A DNA stretch of 64,000 nt from Streptomyces sp. Je 1-369. Lineage in GTDB: Bacteria; Actinomycetota; Actinomycetes; Streptomycetales; Streptomycetaceae. Under the pieces are notes generated by a model. It was not told the DNA's origin, did not search any database, and worked only from the letters and a program-made list of their open reading frames with translations. The stretch covers positions 7,862,515 through 7,926,514 of the forward strand of contig NZ_CP101750.1 of the NCBI RefSeq assembly GCF_026810505.1, in the 5' to 3' direction. Below, one piece after another: positions 34,421 to 42,064 of the stretch (position 1 is the stretch's first letter; each line of letters starts with the position of its first letter). Both the position numbers and the translations under genes were made by a program.

Positions 34421-35364
34421 GCATCTTCCCCGCGACGGCCGCCGCGAAGGCGGCCGCGCGCAGCCGGACCTCCGCCTCCGGCGCGCGCCCCGGTCCCCGC
34501 AACCAGCGGTCCGCCTACTGGTTCATCGCACCGCTCGGCCTGGGCTTCGCCGTCTTCTACTTCTGGCCGCTCCTTCAGACCCTGTACTTCAGCTTCACCG
34601 AATTCGGCGCGTTCGGCGGCCACACCTTCATAGGCACCGACAACTACATACGCGTCATCAAGGACGTCACCGTCTGGCAGGCCCTCGGCAACACACTCAT
34701 CTACTGCGTCATCGGGCTGCTGGCACTGCCCGTCGCCATCGTCGTCGCGTCGCTCCTGAACCGACGCGGACTGCGCGGCGTATCCGTATACCGCGCCCTG
34801 TACTTCATCCCGTTCGTGACGCTGCCCGTCGCCGTCGGACTCGTCTGGAACTGGCTCTACAACGGTGACTTCGGGCTCATCAACGAAATCCTGAGCTGGT
34901 TCGGCGTCGACCGGAACTACTGGGTCTCCGACCCGTCCACCGCCGTCTACGCGATCGGCACGGTGATGGTCTGGTCCACCACCGGCTACTACCTCGTCAT
35001 CTTCATGGCGGGCGTCAAAGGCATACCGCAGGACTACTACGAAGCCGCGGAACTCGACGGCGCGGGGCCGCTGCGCCGGTTCCTCACCATCACGCTCCCG
35101 CTGCTCAGCCCGACCATCTTCTTCGCCTCCGTCATCTGCATGATCAATTCCCTGCAGACCTTCGACCTCATCTACATCATGATGGCCGAGAAGAACCCCG
35201 CGATCGGCGATACGCAGTCCATCGTCGGCCTCTTCTACAAATGGGCGTTCATCGAGAACGCGCAGGGCGCCGCCGCCGCACTCGCCTTCCTGCTGATGCT
35301 GGTCATCGCGGCCCTGACGTATCTCCAGTTCCGTATCCAGAAGAGGTGGGTGCACTATGCCTGA
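34417..35364 (+). CDS. Sugar ABC transporter permease 1 (MalF-like)
   Basis: A 315-aa inner-membrane protein with six predicted helices from residue about 30 to 310. The EAA loop is present as EAAELDGAGPLRRFLTITLP, the contact site for the ATPase. Its start overlaps the stop of the binding-protein gene by 4 bp, and its end overlaps the second permease gene by 8 bp, so the three are made together. No ATP-binding protein is encoded in this operon. In Streptomyces such carbohydrate importers share the ATPase MsiK, which I infer here. Confidence 0.93.
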   Translation: MSIFPATAAAKAAARSRTSASGARPGPRNQRSAYWFIAPLGLGFAVFYFWPLLQTLYFSFTEFGAFGGHTFIGTDNYIRVIKDVTVWQALGNTLIYCVIGLLALPVAIVVASLLNRRGLRGVSVYRALYFIPFVTLPVAVGLVWNWLYNGDFGLINEILSWFGVDRNYWVSDPSTAVYAIGTVMVWSTTGYYLVIFMAGVKGIPQDYYEAAELDGAGPLRRFLTITLPLLSPTIFFASVICMINSLQTFDLIYIMMAEKNPAIGDTQSIVGLFYKWAFIENAQGAAAALAFLLMLVIAALTYLQFRIQKRWVHYA

Positions 35365-36220
35365 CACGTCCGGCACGCATGCCACCCCGACCACTCGGAA
35401 ACGCTTCAATTCCGGGTCCGTCGCCACCCACGCCGTGCTCTCCTTCGGTGCCCTCGTGATGGTCTTCCCGTTCCTGTGGCAGCTGCTCACCGCGCTCAAG
35501 ACCCTCGCGGAAACCTCACAGGTGCCGCCCACGTTCCTGCCAAAGGACTGGAACTGGGACAGTTTCGAAGAGGTCTTCACCGCGCTGCCGTTCCGCGAAA
35601 TGCTCACCAACAGCCTGCTCAACACCGTCGGGCGCACCGTCGGCCAGCTCGTGTTCTGCTCGCTCGCCGCCTACGCGTTCGCGCGCATGCAGTTCCGGGG
35701 CCGCAACGTTTTGTTCGCGCTCTTCCTGTCCGTCCTGATGGTGCCGAGTTCCCTGCTCGTCCTGCCGCAGTACGACATCATCCAGTCCCTCGGGCTGCTC
35801 AACTCCGCGCCCGCGCTCTTCCTGCCCGGCATGTTCAGCGCCTTCGGCACGTTCATGCTCCGCCAGTTCTTCCTCACGCTGCCCAGGGAGCTGGAGGAGG
35901 CCGCGCGCATCGACGGCGCGGGCTCCTTCCGCATCTTCTGGTCGATCATGCTGCCGCTGATCCGGCCCGCGCTGGCCGCCCTCGCCGTCATCACCGCCAT
36001 GTGGTCCTGGAACGACCTGCTGTGGCCGCTGATCGTCAACACCGACCCGGAGAAGATGCCGATCAGCGCGGGGCTGACCTCCCTGGAGGGCCAGTACGAG
36101 ACCAACTACCCGGTGATGATGGCCGGTTCGCTGATCGCGAGTCTGCCGATGCTCGTCGTCTACCTCTTCCTCCAACGGCACTTCGTCCAGAGCGTCGCCC
36201 TCTCCGGCTCCAAGAACTGA
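35357..36220 (+). CDS. Sugar ABC transporter permease 2 (MalG-like)
   Basis: A 287-aa partner permease with six helices and the EAA loop EEAARIDGAGSFRIFWSIML. It forms the heterodimeric channel with permease 1. ATG at 35357 lies within the end of the previous gene. The C-terminus (LQRHFVQSVALSGSKN) is typical of MalG-type permeases. The oxidoreductase genes follow after 40 bp, so import and catabolism are probably one transcription unit. Confidence 0.93.
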   Translation: MPDTSGTHATPTTRKRFNSGSVATHAVLSFGALVMVFPFLWQLLTALKTLAETSQVPPTFLPKDWNWDSFEEVFTALPFREMLTNSLLNTVGRTVGQLVFCSLAAYAFARMQFRGRNVLFALFLSVLMVPSSLLVLPQYDIIQSLGLLNSAPALFLPGMFSAFGTFMLRQFFLTLPRELEEAARIDGAGSFRIFWSIMLPLIRPALAALAVITAMWSWNDLLWPLIVNTDPEKMPISAGLTSLEGQYETNYPVMMAGSLIASLPMLVVYLFLQRHFVQSVALSGSKN

Positions 36221-36260
36221 TCCCCCCGTCCTGTCCTCAACGGAAAGGCAGCATCCCCCC

Positions 36261-37325
36261 ATGCGAGGCCCCCTGCGATCGCTTCACATCGGCCTGCTCG
36301 GCGCCGGCGGCATCGCCCGCGCCCATCTGCCCGGCTGGCTGGCACTGGGCGCCCGGGTGAGCGTGTACACCGTCGACGGCTCCGCGGACAAACTCGCGTC
36401 CGAGTACGCCGAGCGCGGGCACGACGTCCGGGCCGTCGACCACCTCGACACCCTTCTGGCCGAAGCGAGCGCCGTCGACATCTGCACCCCCACCCCCACC
36501 CACAAGGACCTGGCCCTCGCCGCCGTAGCCGCGGGCCGCCACGTCGTCTGCGAGAAGCCCCTCGCCCTCACCGTCCGCGACGCCGAGGAGATCGGGGCCG
36601 CCGCCGACGCGGCGGGCGTCCGCCTCCACCCCGCCCACGTGGTGCGCTACTTCCCCGCGTACGCAGCCCTGCGGCAGGCCGTGGCCCGCGGCGACCTCGG
36701 CGAACTCGCCGTGCTGCGCTTCACGCGCGGCGGCGCGAGGCCCCAGTGGGCGCCCTGGTTCGGCGACCCCGCCAAGTCCGGCGGCGTCATCATGGACCTG
36801 ATGGTGCACGACATCGACATCGCCCGGTGGCTCGCGGGCGACGTCGTCCGCGTGCACGCGAGGACCCGCGGCGTCGAACACGCCACCGGCACTCCGCCCG
36901 AGGTCGTCACCGCGTCGGCCGTCCTCACCCACGCATCGGGCGCCGTCAGCCACATCAACGGCCTGTGGGGCCTGCCCGACCAGCCGTTCCGTACGACGTT
37001 CCGCGTCGCGGGAGCCGACGGCCTCCTGCACCACGACTCCACCGCCGTACCCGGCTTCCGCATCACCGCCCAAGGCGTGCGCGCCGCCAACGAAGGCATC
37101 CCCACCAGCCCCATGACCGAGAGCCCCTTCCTCACCGAACTCCGAGAGTTCGCCGCGACCTGGCAGGACGGCGGGCCCGAACCGAGGGTGAGCACCCGCG
37201 ACGGCATAGAGGCCGTGCGGATCGCCGAGGCCGCCGTGGAGTCCAGCCGCACCGGCCGCGTCGTCGAGCTGACCGAGAGCCGTTCGACGCATGCCGTCAC
37301 CGACACCGAGGAGGCCATGCGATGA
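36261..37325 (+). CDS. Gfo/Idh/MocA-family sugar oxidoreductase 1
   Basis: A 354-aa NAD(P)-dependent dehydrogenase. Residues 10-120 form a Rossmann fold starting HIGLLGAGGIARAHLPGW, then DICTPTPTHKDLA and the conserved CEKPLALT, whose Lys is a catalytic residue of the family. The second domain carries the HDIDIARW histidine motif (MVHDIDIARW). The family oxidises or reduces hydroxyls of inositols and sugars. Its place after sugar permeases suggests it processes the imported sugar. Its stop overlaps the next start (ATGA). Confidence 0.9.
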   Translation: MRGPLRSLHIGLLGAGGIARAHLPGWLALGARVSVYTVDGSADKLASEYAERGHDVRAVDHLDTLLAEASAVDICTPTPTHKDLALAAVAAGRHVVCEKPLALTVRDAEEIGAAADAAGVRLHPAHVVRYFPAYAALRQAVARGDLGELAVLRFTRGGARPQWAPWFGDPAKSGGVIMDLMVHDIDIARWLAGDVVRVHARTRGVEHATGTPPEVVTASAVLTHASGAVSHINGLWGLPDQPFRTTFRVAGADGLLHHDSTAVPGFRITAQGVRAANEGIPTSPMTESPFLTELREFAATWQDGGPEPRVSTRDGIEAVRIAEAAVESSRTGRVVELTESRSTHAVTDTEEAMR

Positions 37326-38359
37326 AGGTCGCCGTCCTGTCGTTCGCCCACGTCCACGCGGCGACCTACCTGCGCCTGCTCTCCCGCATGCCCGGCATCG
37401 ACGTCCTCGGCAGCGACCCCGACACGGACCTCGCGGCGCCCGGCGAGGTACGGGGCCGCGCGGTCGCCGACGCGGCGCGAGTCCCGTACGCCGACACGTA
37501 CGACGAAGCCTTCGCCTGGGGCCCCGACGCGGTGATCGTCTGCTCCGAGAACGCCCGGCACCGGCCCCTCGTCGAACGCGCCGCCGCGCACGGCGTGCCC
37601 GTCCTGTGCGAGAAGCCGCTCGCCGCCACGGTCGAGGACGGCGAGGCGATGGTCGCCGCCTGCCGGGCCGCGGGCGTGCGGCTCGCGGTCGCCTACCCGG
37701 TCCGGTTCAGCCCGGCCTACGCGGCCGTGAAGGCCGCCGTCGCGGCGGGCGACGCGGGCCGGGTCCTCACCGTGTCCGGCGCGAACAACGGCGGCATGCC
37801 GACCCGCGCCCGCCGCTGGTTCGCCGAGCCCGCGCTCTCCGGCGGCGGCGCCCTCATGGACCACACCGTGCACATCGCCGACCTGCTCGACGACCTCTTC
37901 GAGGACGCCGGGCCGGTCGAGGTGTACGCGCAGACCAACAACCTCCTGTACGCCGACGAGGTCGCCGCCGAGACCAGCGGCCTGGTCAGCGTGACGTACT
38001 CCAACGGCGCCGTCGCCACCATCGACTGCAGCTGGTCGCACCCCCGCTCCCACCACTCCTGGGGCGGCCTCGAACTCACCGTCGTGGGGGAGCGGGCCAC
38101 CCTGGAGATGGATGCCTTCGACCAGAAGGTGCACGGCTTCAGCGAGCGCAGGGGGCACGGCACCGAGGTGCCCTTCGGCGCCGACCTGGACGAGCTGATG
38201 CTGCGCACCTTCCTGTACGGCGCGGCCGAAGGCGCGATGACCGTCGCGGACGGCGAGGGCGGCCTGCGCACTCTGCGCGTGGTGGAGGCCGGCTACGCGT
38301 CGGCCCGCAGTGGAGTCCCGGTCAGGATCAGCACGGCTCGTTGCTGCCGCCGTTCGTGA
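37322..38359 (+). CDS. Gfo/Idh/MocA-family sugar oxidoreductase 2
   Basis: A 345-aa relative of the preceding enzyme, translationally coupled to it. The start MKVAVLSFAHVHAATYLRLL opens the Rossmann fold; the family lysine is in CEKPLAAT, and MDHTVHIADLL holds the histidine pair of the second domain. The first glycine-rich loop reads SFAHVHAA instead of the canonical GxGxxG, so cofactor binding may differ from the first enzyme. Two such enzymes in tandem often catalyse consecutive or opposing redox steps on one sugar. The last 32 bp overlap the 3' end of the convergent SH3-protein gene, and the final residues (ARCCRRS) look like run-on sequence. Confidence 0.88.
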   Translation: MKVAVLSFAHVHAATYLRLLSRMPGIDVLGSDPDTDLAAPGEVRGRAVADAARVPYADTYDEAFAWGPDAVIVCSENARHRPLVERAAAHGVPVLCEKPLAATVEDGEAMVAACRAAGVRLAVAYPVRFSPAYAAVKAAVAAGDAGRVLTVSGANNGGMPTRARRWFAEPALSGGGALMDHTVHIADLLDDLFEDAGPVEVYAQTNNLLYADEVAAETSGLVSVTYSNGAVATIDCSWSHPRSHHSWGGLELTVVGERATLEMDAFDQKVHGFSERRGHGTEVPFGADLDELMLRTFLYGAAEGAMTVADGEGGLRTLRVVEAGYASARSGVPVRISTARCCRRS

Positions 38360-38723
38360 GGTTCCCGTCGTACACCCAGCCCTGGGCGCCCGTGGCGCGC
38401 ACCGTCACATAGGTCCAGCCGTTGTTGGACTCGTTGAAGGTGTAGCAGTGATAGTCGACCGCCGTGCTGTGGACCTGATTGCTGCCACAGGTGTTGTGGG
38501 GGCCGCTGCGGCGCAGGGTCTGTGTGCTGACCGTCTGCCCGCCGCCGGGGTCGACGTCGCGATGGGAGTGAGAGGAACAGCTCTGGGTCCCACTGGGGGT
38601 CCAGTTGGGCGGTTCCCCGCCGCCGGTGTCGACGGAGGGGGCCGCCTGTGCTGTCGTGACCGAACCGCCTGCCAGCAAGGCGGCTCCCGCCGCGAGACCG
38701 GCGAACCATGTGCGAGTACGCAT
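38328..38723 (-). CDS. Small secreted SH3-like domain protein
   Basis: A 131-aa exported protein. Residues 1-27 form a signal peptide (RTRTWFAGLAAGAALLAGG, cleavage after AQA). The mature part has four or five cysteines and a bacterial SH3-like ending (CYTFNESNNGWTYVTVR, GAQGWVYDGNL). Such domains bind peptidoglycan or other wall ligands. ATG at 38723 follows AAGGAG. Two near-identical 16-bp direct repeats sit just upstream (38739-38771). A divergent membrane-anchored regulator gene starts at 39014; the two may be connected. Confidence 0.82.
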   Translation of the reverse strand: MRTRTWFAGLAAGAALLAGGSVTTAQAAPSVDTGGGEPPNWTPSGTQSCSSHSHRDVDPGGGQTVSTQTLRRSGPHNTCGSNQVHSTAVDYHCYTFNESNNGWTYVTVRATGAQGWVYDGNLTNGGSNEPC

Positions 38724-38738
38724 GATGCTCCTTGGGGA

Positions 38739-38771
38739 TCGTTGTCGGACGAACGTCGTTGCCGGACGAAC
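38739..38771. promoter_or_regulatory. Two 16-bp direct repeats upstream of the SH3-protein gene
   Basis: TCGTTGTCGGACGAAC (38739-38754) and TCGTTGCCGGACGAAC (38756-38771) differ at one base and repeat with a 17-bp period, just upstream of the ribosome site of the secreted SH3 protein. The spacing suggests tandem regulator binding within the leader or promoter. Confidence 0.65.
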
Positions 38772-38950
38772 AATGACTTGATGTGAACCTGCCGCCCGGA
38801 AGCAGCCATGCGTAAGTTGACGCCGACTGGGCTCATACGTCTGAGGGGGCGGCGAGTGGCGGGTCGGCGTGTGGTGATGGGGGAGCCGACGCTCGGAGTG
38901 GAACGAGGGCAACGCTGCACGCTGCCCACCGCGCCGACAAGGCCGTACGG

Positions 38951-39002
38951 CGTTCGGACGTGTTCGGACCCGTACGCGGCGCGTTCCGAACACGTCCGAA
39001 CG
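38951..39002. promoter_or_regulatory. Perfect 18-bp inverted repeat upstream of the membrane-anchored regulator gene
   Basis: Arms 38951-38968 and 38985-39002 are perfect complements with a 16-bp spacer. Inside each arm the heptamer GTTCGGA is repeated (GTTCGGACGTGTTCGGA). The right arm ends 11 bp before the GTG start at 39014. It could be an operator for self-control, or an RNA hairpin covering the translation start. Confidence 0.75.
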
Positions 39003-39013
39003 GGACTGGTGCC

Positions 39014-40009
39014 GTGACGAGCCGGGACGAAGGGTCCCTGGCAGAGCGGTCGGCCGGGGCGCCGCAGCCCGCGAGCGCCGGTACCCCGGCCGAGTTCGCC
39101 GTGGCACTCCGCGCGCTGCGGACCTGGTCGGGACTGACCTACCGTCAGCTGGAGAGCAAGGCGACCGCACACGGCGACACCCTGCCCGCCAGCACGATCG
39201 CGACGACCCTCGGCCGGATCACCCTGCCCCGGGAACGGTTCGTCGAGGCCTTCACCCGGGCGTGCGGCCTCGGCGACGACGACGTACTCCAGTGGCTCGG
39301 GGCCCGTCGCCGACTCGCCACCGACGACCGCGCGCCGAGCGGTGACCGTGACGACGGCGACAGCGGGGATGCCGTCGCCCCGCCGCCGGTACGGGTGCCG
39401 TGGTGGCGCAGGACCGCCGGTCTCGTCGTCGGGGCGGGCCTCGGGATCTTCGGCACGCTCGGCGCCGGCAGCCTCTTCGACGACGCTTCCGCGCCGCCGG
39501 TCACCCCGTCCGCGATGCCGGTGACCGGCGTGCGGATTCCGGCCGTGGGCAGCTGGGCGCGGATTCACCCCGCCAGAAGCCCGGAGTTCTGCGTCACCGA
39601 AGGAAAGGACCGCACCGGCCGCTACAAGACCGCCGTCGCCGCCCAGCACCCCTGTACGAAGGCGGCCCGGCCCCGCGTGTTCCTCGAACCCGTGGGCAAG
39701 GACGTCGTACAGATCCAGTGGCATCACCCGAAGTACGGCATCGGCTGCCTGACGGTCCTGTCGAAGGGGCCGGGCCGCGATCTGCTCGAACCCCGTGAGG
39801 ACTGTGCCGACGGCAACCGGGCCCAGCAGTTCCGCGTCAGCTCCTTCGGCCCGGCGGTCGCGAAGCACTTCCGCCTCCGTCCCGTCAGCACCGGCCGGTG
39901 TCTGAGCCTGCGCGACCAGGACGTCGAAGCCGGTACGGAGGTCGTCCAGGGCCGCTGCTCCGGCGCCGCCGACCAGGAGTTCGGGATCGAAGTGATCCCG
40001 CCGCCTTGA
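39014..40009 (+). CDS. Membrane-anchored HTH protein with C-terminal ricin-like lectin domain
   Basis: A 331-aa protein of three parts. Residues 20-110 are an XRE-like helix-turn-helix region (TPAEFAVALRALRTWSGLTYRQLE, seen in pieces). Residues about 138-162 are one membrane helix (WWRRTAGLVVGAGLGIFGTLG). The outer part, 175-331, has paired cysteines and QF/QxF-type motifs (NRAQQFRVSSF, AADQEFGIEV) like a ricin-type beta-trefoil. This layout suggests a sensor whose outer lectin-like part reads a wall or sugar signal, with the DNA-binding part inside. GTG at 39014 is chosen over an upstream GTG because it opens the conserved part. The upstream inverted repeat suggests autoregulation. Confidence 0.78.
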   Translation: MTSRDEGSLAERSAGAPQPASAGTPAEFAVALRALRTWSGLTYRQLESKATAHGDTLPASTIATTLGRITLPRERFVEAFTRACGLGDDDVLQWLGARRRLATDDRAPSGDRDDGDSGDAVAPPPVRVPWWRRTAGLVVGAGLGIFGTLGAGSLFDDASAPPVTPSAMPVTGVRIPAVGSWARIHPARSPEFCVTEGKDRTGRYKTAVAAQHPCTKAARPRVFLEPVGKDVVQIQWHHPKYGIGCLTVLSKGPGRDLLEPREDCADGNRAQQFRVSSFGPAVAKHFRLRPVSTGRCLSLRDQDVEAGTEVVQGRCSGAADQEFGIEVIPPP

Positions 40010-40136
40010 CGGGGGGCGCCGCAGCATAGACCTCCGGCACAGACGCACTGAGACCGGAGTCGGATCCGGAACGGATCGGGCGGGTATTAGCGTGGACTGG
40101 ACAGATCGACCGAACAGGATCCGAGGTGCCCGGCCC

Positions 40137-41495
40137 ATGCCAAGCCGCAGCGAGAGCCGTACCCAGCTCATCGAGTCACTCATGGAGCGGTTCCCGCACG
40201 TGCCGCGGGAAGCCGTGATCAAGGAGGATCTGCTGCGTGGCGGCATCGCCTTCGACGAGTCGGCGCTCAGCGACAACGAGGGCGGGGAGGTCAAGCCGAA
40301 GTCGTACTTCATCTTCTCCTTCGACCACGGGACGCTCCCCGAACTCGGCGCCGCCGCCCTGCGCCGCCCGCCGGAGGAGATCGTCCTCACCGGCGGCCCG
40401 TACGACCTGCGCCGCACCGTCGTCTCGGTGCGCGTGAACCCGTCCTCGCCCTACCGGGTCGCCGCCGACGACAACGGCGTGCTCGGCCTGTACCTGGACG
40501 GGGCGCGGATCTCCGACGTCGGCCTGCCCCCGATGCCGGACTACTACCGGCACACGCTGGAGAACGGCAAGTCGGTGATGGAGGTGGCGCCCACCATCCA
40601 GTGGGGCTACCTCATCTACCTGACGGTCTTCCGGGTCTGCCAGTACTTCGGCGCCAAGGAGGAGTGCCAGTACTGCGACATCAACCACAACTGGCGCCAG
40701 CAGAAGGCTGCGGGTCGTCCCTACACCGGCGTGAAGCCGATGGACGAGGTCCTCGAAGCCCTCGCCATCATCGACAAGTACGACACGAACAAGTCGTCCA
40801 CCGCGTACACGCTGACCGGCGGCGCCATCACCACGCAGCTCCAGGGCAAGGACGAGGCCGACTTCTACGGGCAGTACGCGAAGGCCATCGAGGAGCGCTT
40901 CCCGGGCCGCTGGATCGGCAAGGTCGTCGCCCAGGCGCTGCCCAAGGAGGACGTGCAGCGCTTCCACGACTACGGAGTGCGGATCTACCACCCGAACTAC
41001 GAGGTCTGGGACCCGTACCTGTTCGAGCGGTACTGCCCCGGCAAGGAGCGCTACGTCGGCCGCGACGAGTGGCACCGCCGCATCCTGGACTCCGCGGAGG
41101 TGTTCGGGCCGCGCAACGTGATCCCGAACTTCGTCGCGGGCGTCGAGATGGCCGAGCCGTTCGGCTTCAAGACGGTCGACGAGGCCATCGACTCCACCGT
41201 GGAGGGCCTGCAGTACTTCATGTCGCGCGGCATCACGCCCCGCTTCACCACCTGGTGCCCGGAGCCCACGACGCCGCTCGGCAAGGCGAACCCGCAGGGC
41301 GCGCCGCTGGAGTACCACGTGCGGCTCCTTGAGGCCTACCGCGCGACGATGGAGGCCAACGGCCTCAGCTCGCCCCCCGGCTACGGCCCCGCGGGCCCCG
41401 GCAACGCGGTCTTCTCGGTCAGCTCCTTCATGGACAGCCTGCCCGCGGAGAAGGCCGCTCCGGAGGACGCGATTACTCCCGCGACCTCCCACTAG
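40137..41495 (+). CDS. Radical SAM enzyme with CX8CX2C cluster motif
   Basis: A 452-aa protein. Cys168, Cys177 and Cys180 (VCQYFGAKEECQYCD) are spaced CX8CX2C, not the usual CX3CX2C, but are well placed to bind a 4Fe-4S cluster: TLTGGAIT near residue 225 resembles the SAM-binding GGE-type strand, and a long TIM-barrel-like pattern follows. A 165-residue N-terminal part precedes the cluster. The C-terminus has no further Cys-rich domain. I recognise the radical SAM nature but not the reaction; similar proteins occur in actinomycetes as hypothetical radical SAM proteins. ATG at 40137 follows GAGG. The next element downstream is a SAM-IV riboswitch, so SAM metabolism is nearby but on a separate gene. 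Confidence 0.78.
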   Translation: MPSRSESRTQLIESLMERFPHVPREAVIKEDLLRGGIAFDESALSDNEGGEVKPKSYFIFSFDHGTLPELGAAALRRPPEEIVLTGGPYDLRRTVVSVRVNPSSPYRVAADDNGVLGLYLDGARISDVGLPPMPDYYRHTLENGKSVMEVAPTIQWGYLIYLTVFRVCQYFGAKEECQYCDINHNWRQQKAAGRPYTGVKPMDEVLEALAIIDKYDTNKSSTAYTLTGGAITTQLQGKDEADFYGQYAKAIEERFPGRWIGKVVAQALPKEDVQRFHDYGVRIYHPNYEVWDPYLFERYCPGKERYVGRDEWHRRILDSAEVFGPRNVIPNFVAGVEMAEPFGFKTVDEAIDSTVEGLQYFMSRGITPRFTTWCPEPTTPLGKANPQGAPLEYHVRLLEAYRATMEANGLSSPPGYGPAGPGNAVFSVSSFMDSLPAEKAAPEDAITPATSH

Positions 41496-41512
41496 GGGAA
41501 GTGTTACGGTCG

Positions 41513-41640
41513 GGGCGGGTCACGAGTTCCAGTGTCAAGCCCCGGCTCGCTGGACGGCACCCCGCTCCGTCGCGGGTGCCCCGGGTGACGACCCGCCCCG
41601 TGCGACGCGCACGGGGAACGGCGGATCACCGGGCCGGCGA
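41513..41640 (+). ncRNA. SAM-IV riboswitch
   Basis: The leader of the 97-aa gene matches the SAM-IV class known from Streptomyces. The outer stem pairs GCGGGTC (41515-41521) with GACCCGC (41590-41596). The core runs through GTCAAGCCCCGGCTCGCTGG and GGTGCCCCGGGTGACGACC, which I recall as the conserved SAM-IV core. A following 9-bp stem with a 3-nt loop (41596-41616) corresponds to the extra helix of this class. SAM-IV normally lowers expression when S-adenosylmethionine is plentiful. The exact 3' edge is approximate. Confidence 0.87.
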
Positions 41641-41671
41641 GACCCGGGGTCCACGACTCCGGAGGCACCCC

Positions 41672-41965
41672 ATGACGCATTCTCCCGCGCACGACACCCG
41701 TGACACCTCGGTCGACGTGCTCCTGTCCTCGTACGACGTCGCGGACGACGGCCGCATCGCGCTGCACGTGCTCGGCCCGACCCGGGGCGTCCCCGAGGCC
41801 CTGTGGACGCGCGACCCGCGGCACCTGCGCCGCCTGCTGCGCGACCACAAGGGCCTCGCCCAGTGGCACCCCCACCGCAACGTGCTGAGGCTGCGGAGCG
41901 ACACGGCGGGCGCCACGCTGGTCGGCGTGGCGGCCGGGACGGGCCACGAAGCCCCTCGCCGCTGA
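41672..41965 (+). CDS. Small hypothetical protein under SAM-IV control
   Basis: A 97-aa soluble protein of unknown function, ATG at 41672 after GGAGG. It is rich in Arg, His and Asp (TRDPRHLRRLLRDHKGLAQW), has no signal peptide, membrane helix or cysteine motif. Position behind a SAM riboswitch implies a role in methionine or SAM supply, or in a process used when SAM is short. It is followed by an SDR gene 99 bp later, which could be co-transcribed. Confidence 0.8.
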   Translation: MTHSPAHDTRDTSVDVLLSSYDVADDGRIALHVLGPTRGVPEALWTRDPRHLRRLLRDHKGLAQWHPHRNVLRLRSDTAGATLVGVAAGTGHEAPRR

Positions 41966-42064
41966 CCAAGATCACCGGTTCGTAGGATGACGGCGTGATC
42001 CGGGCGCGGGCGGTCCCCGCGTCCGGGCGGCGCGACAGTCAGCCACCCACAGCCGGAGGTCCCC

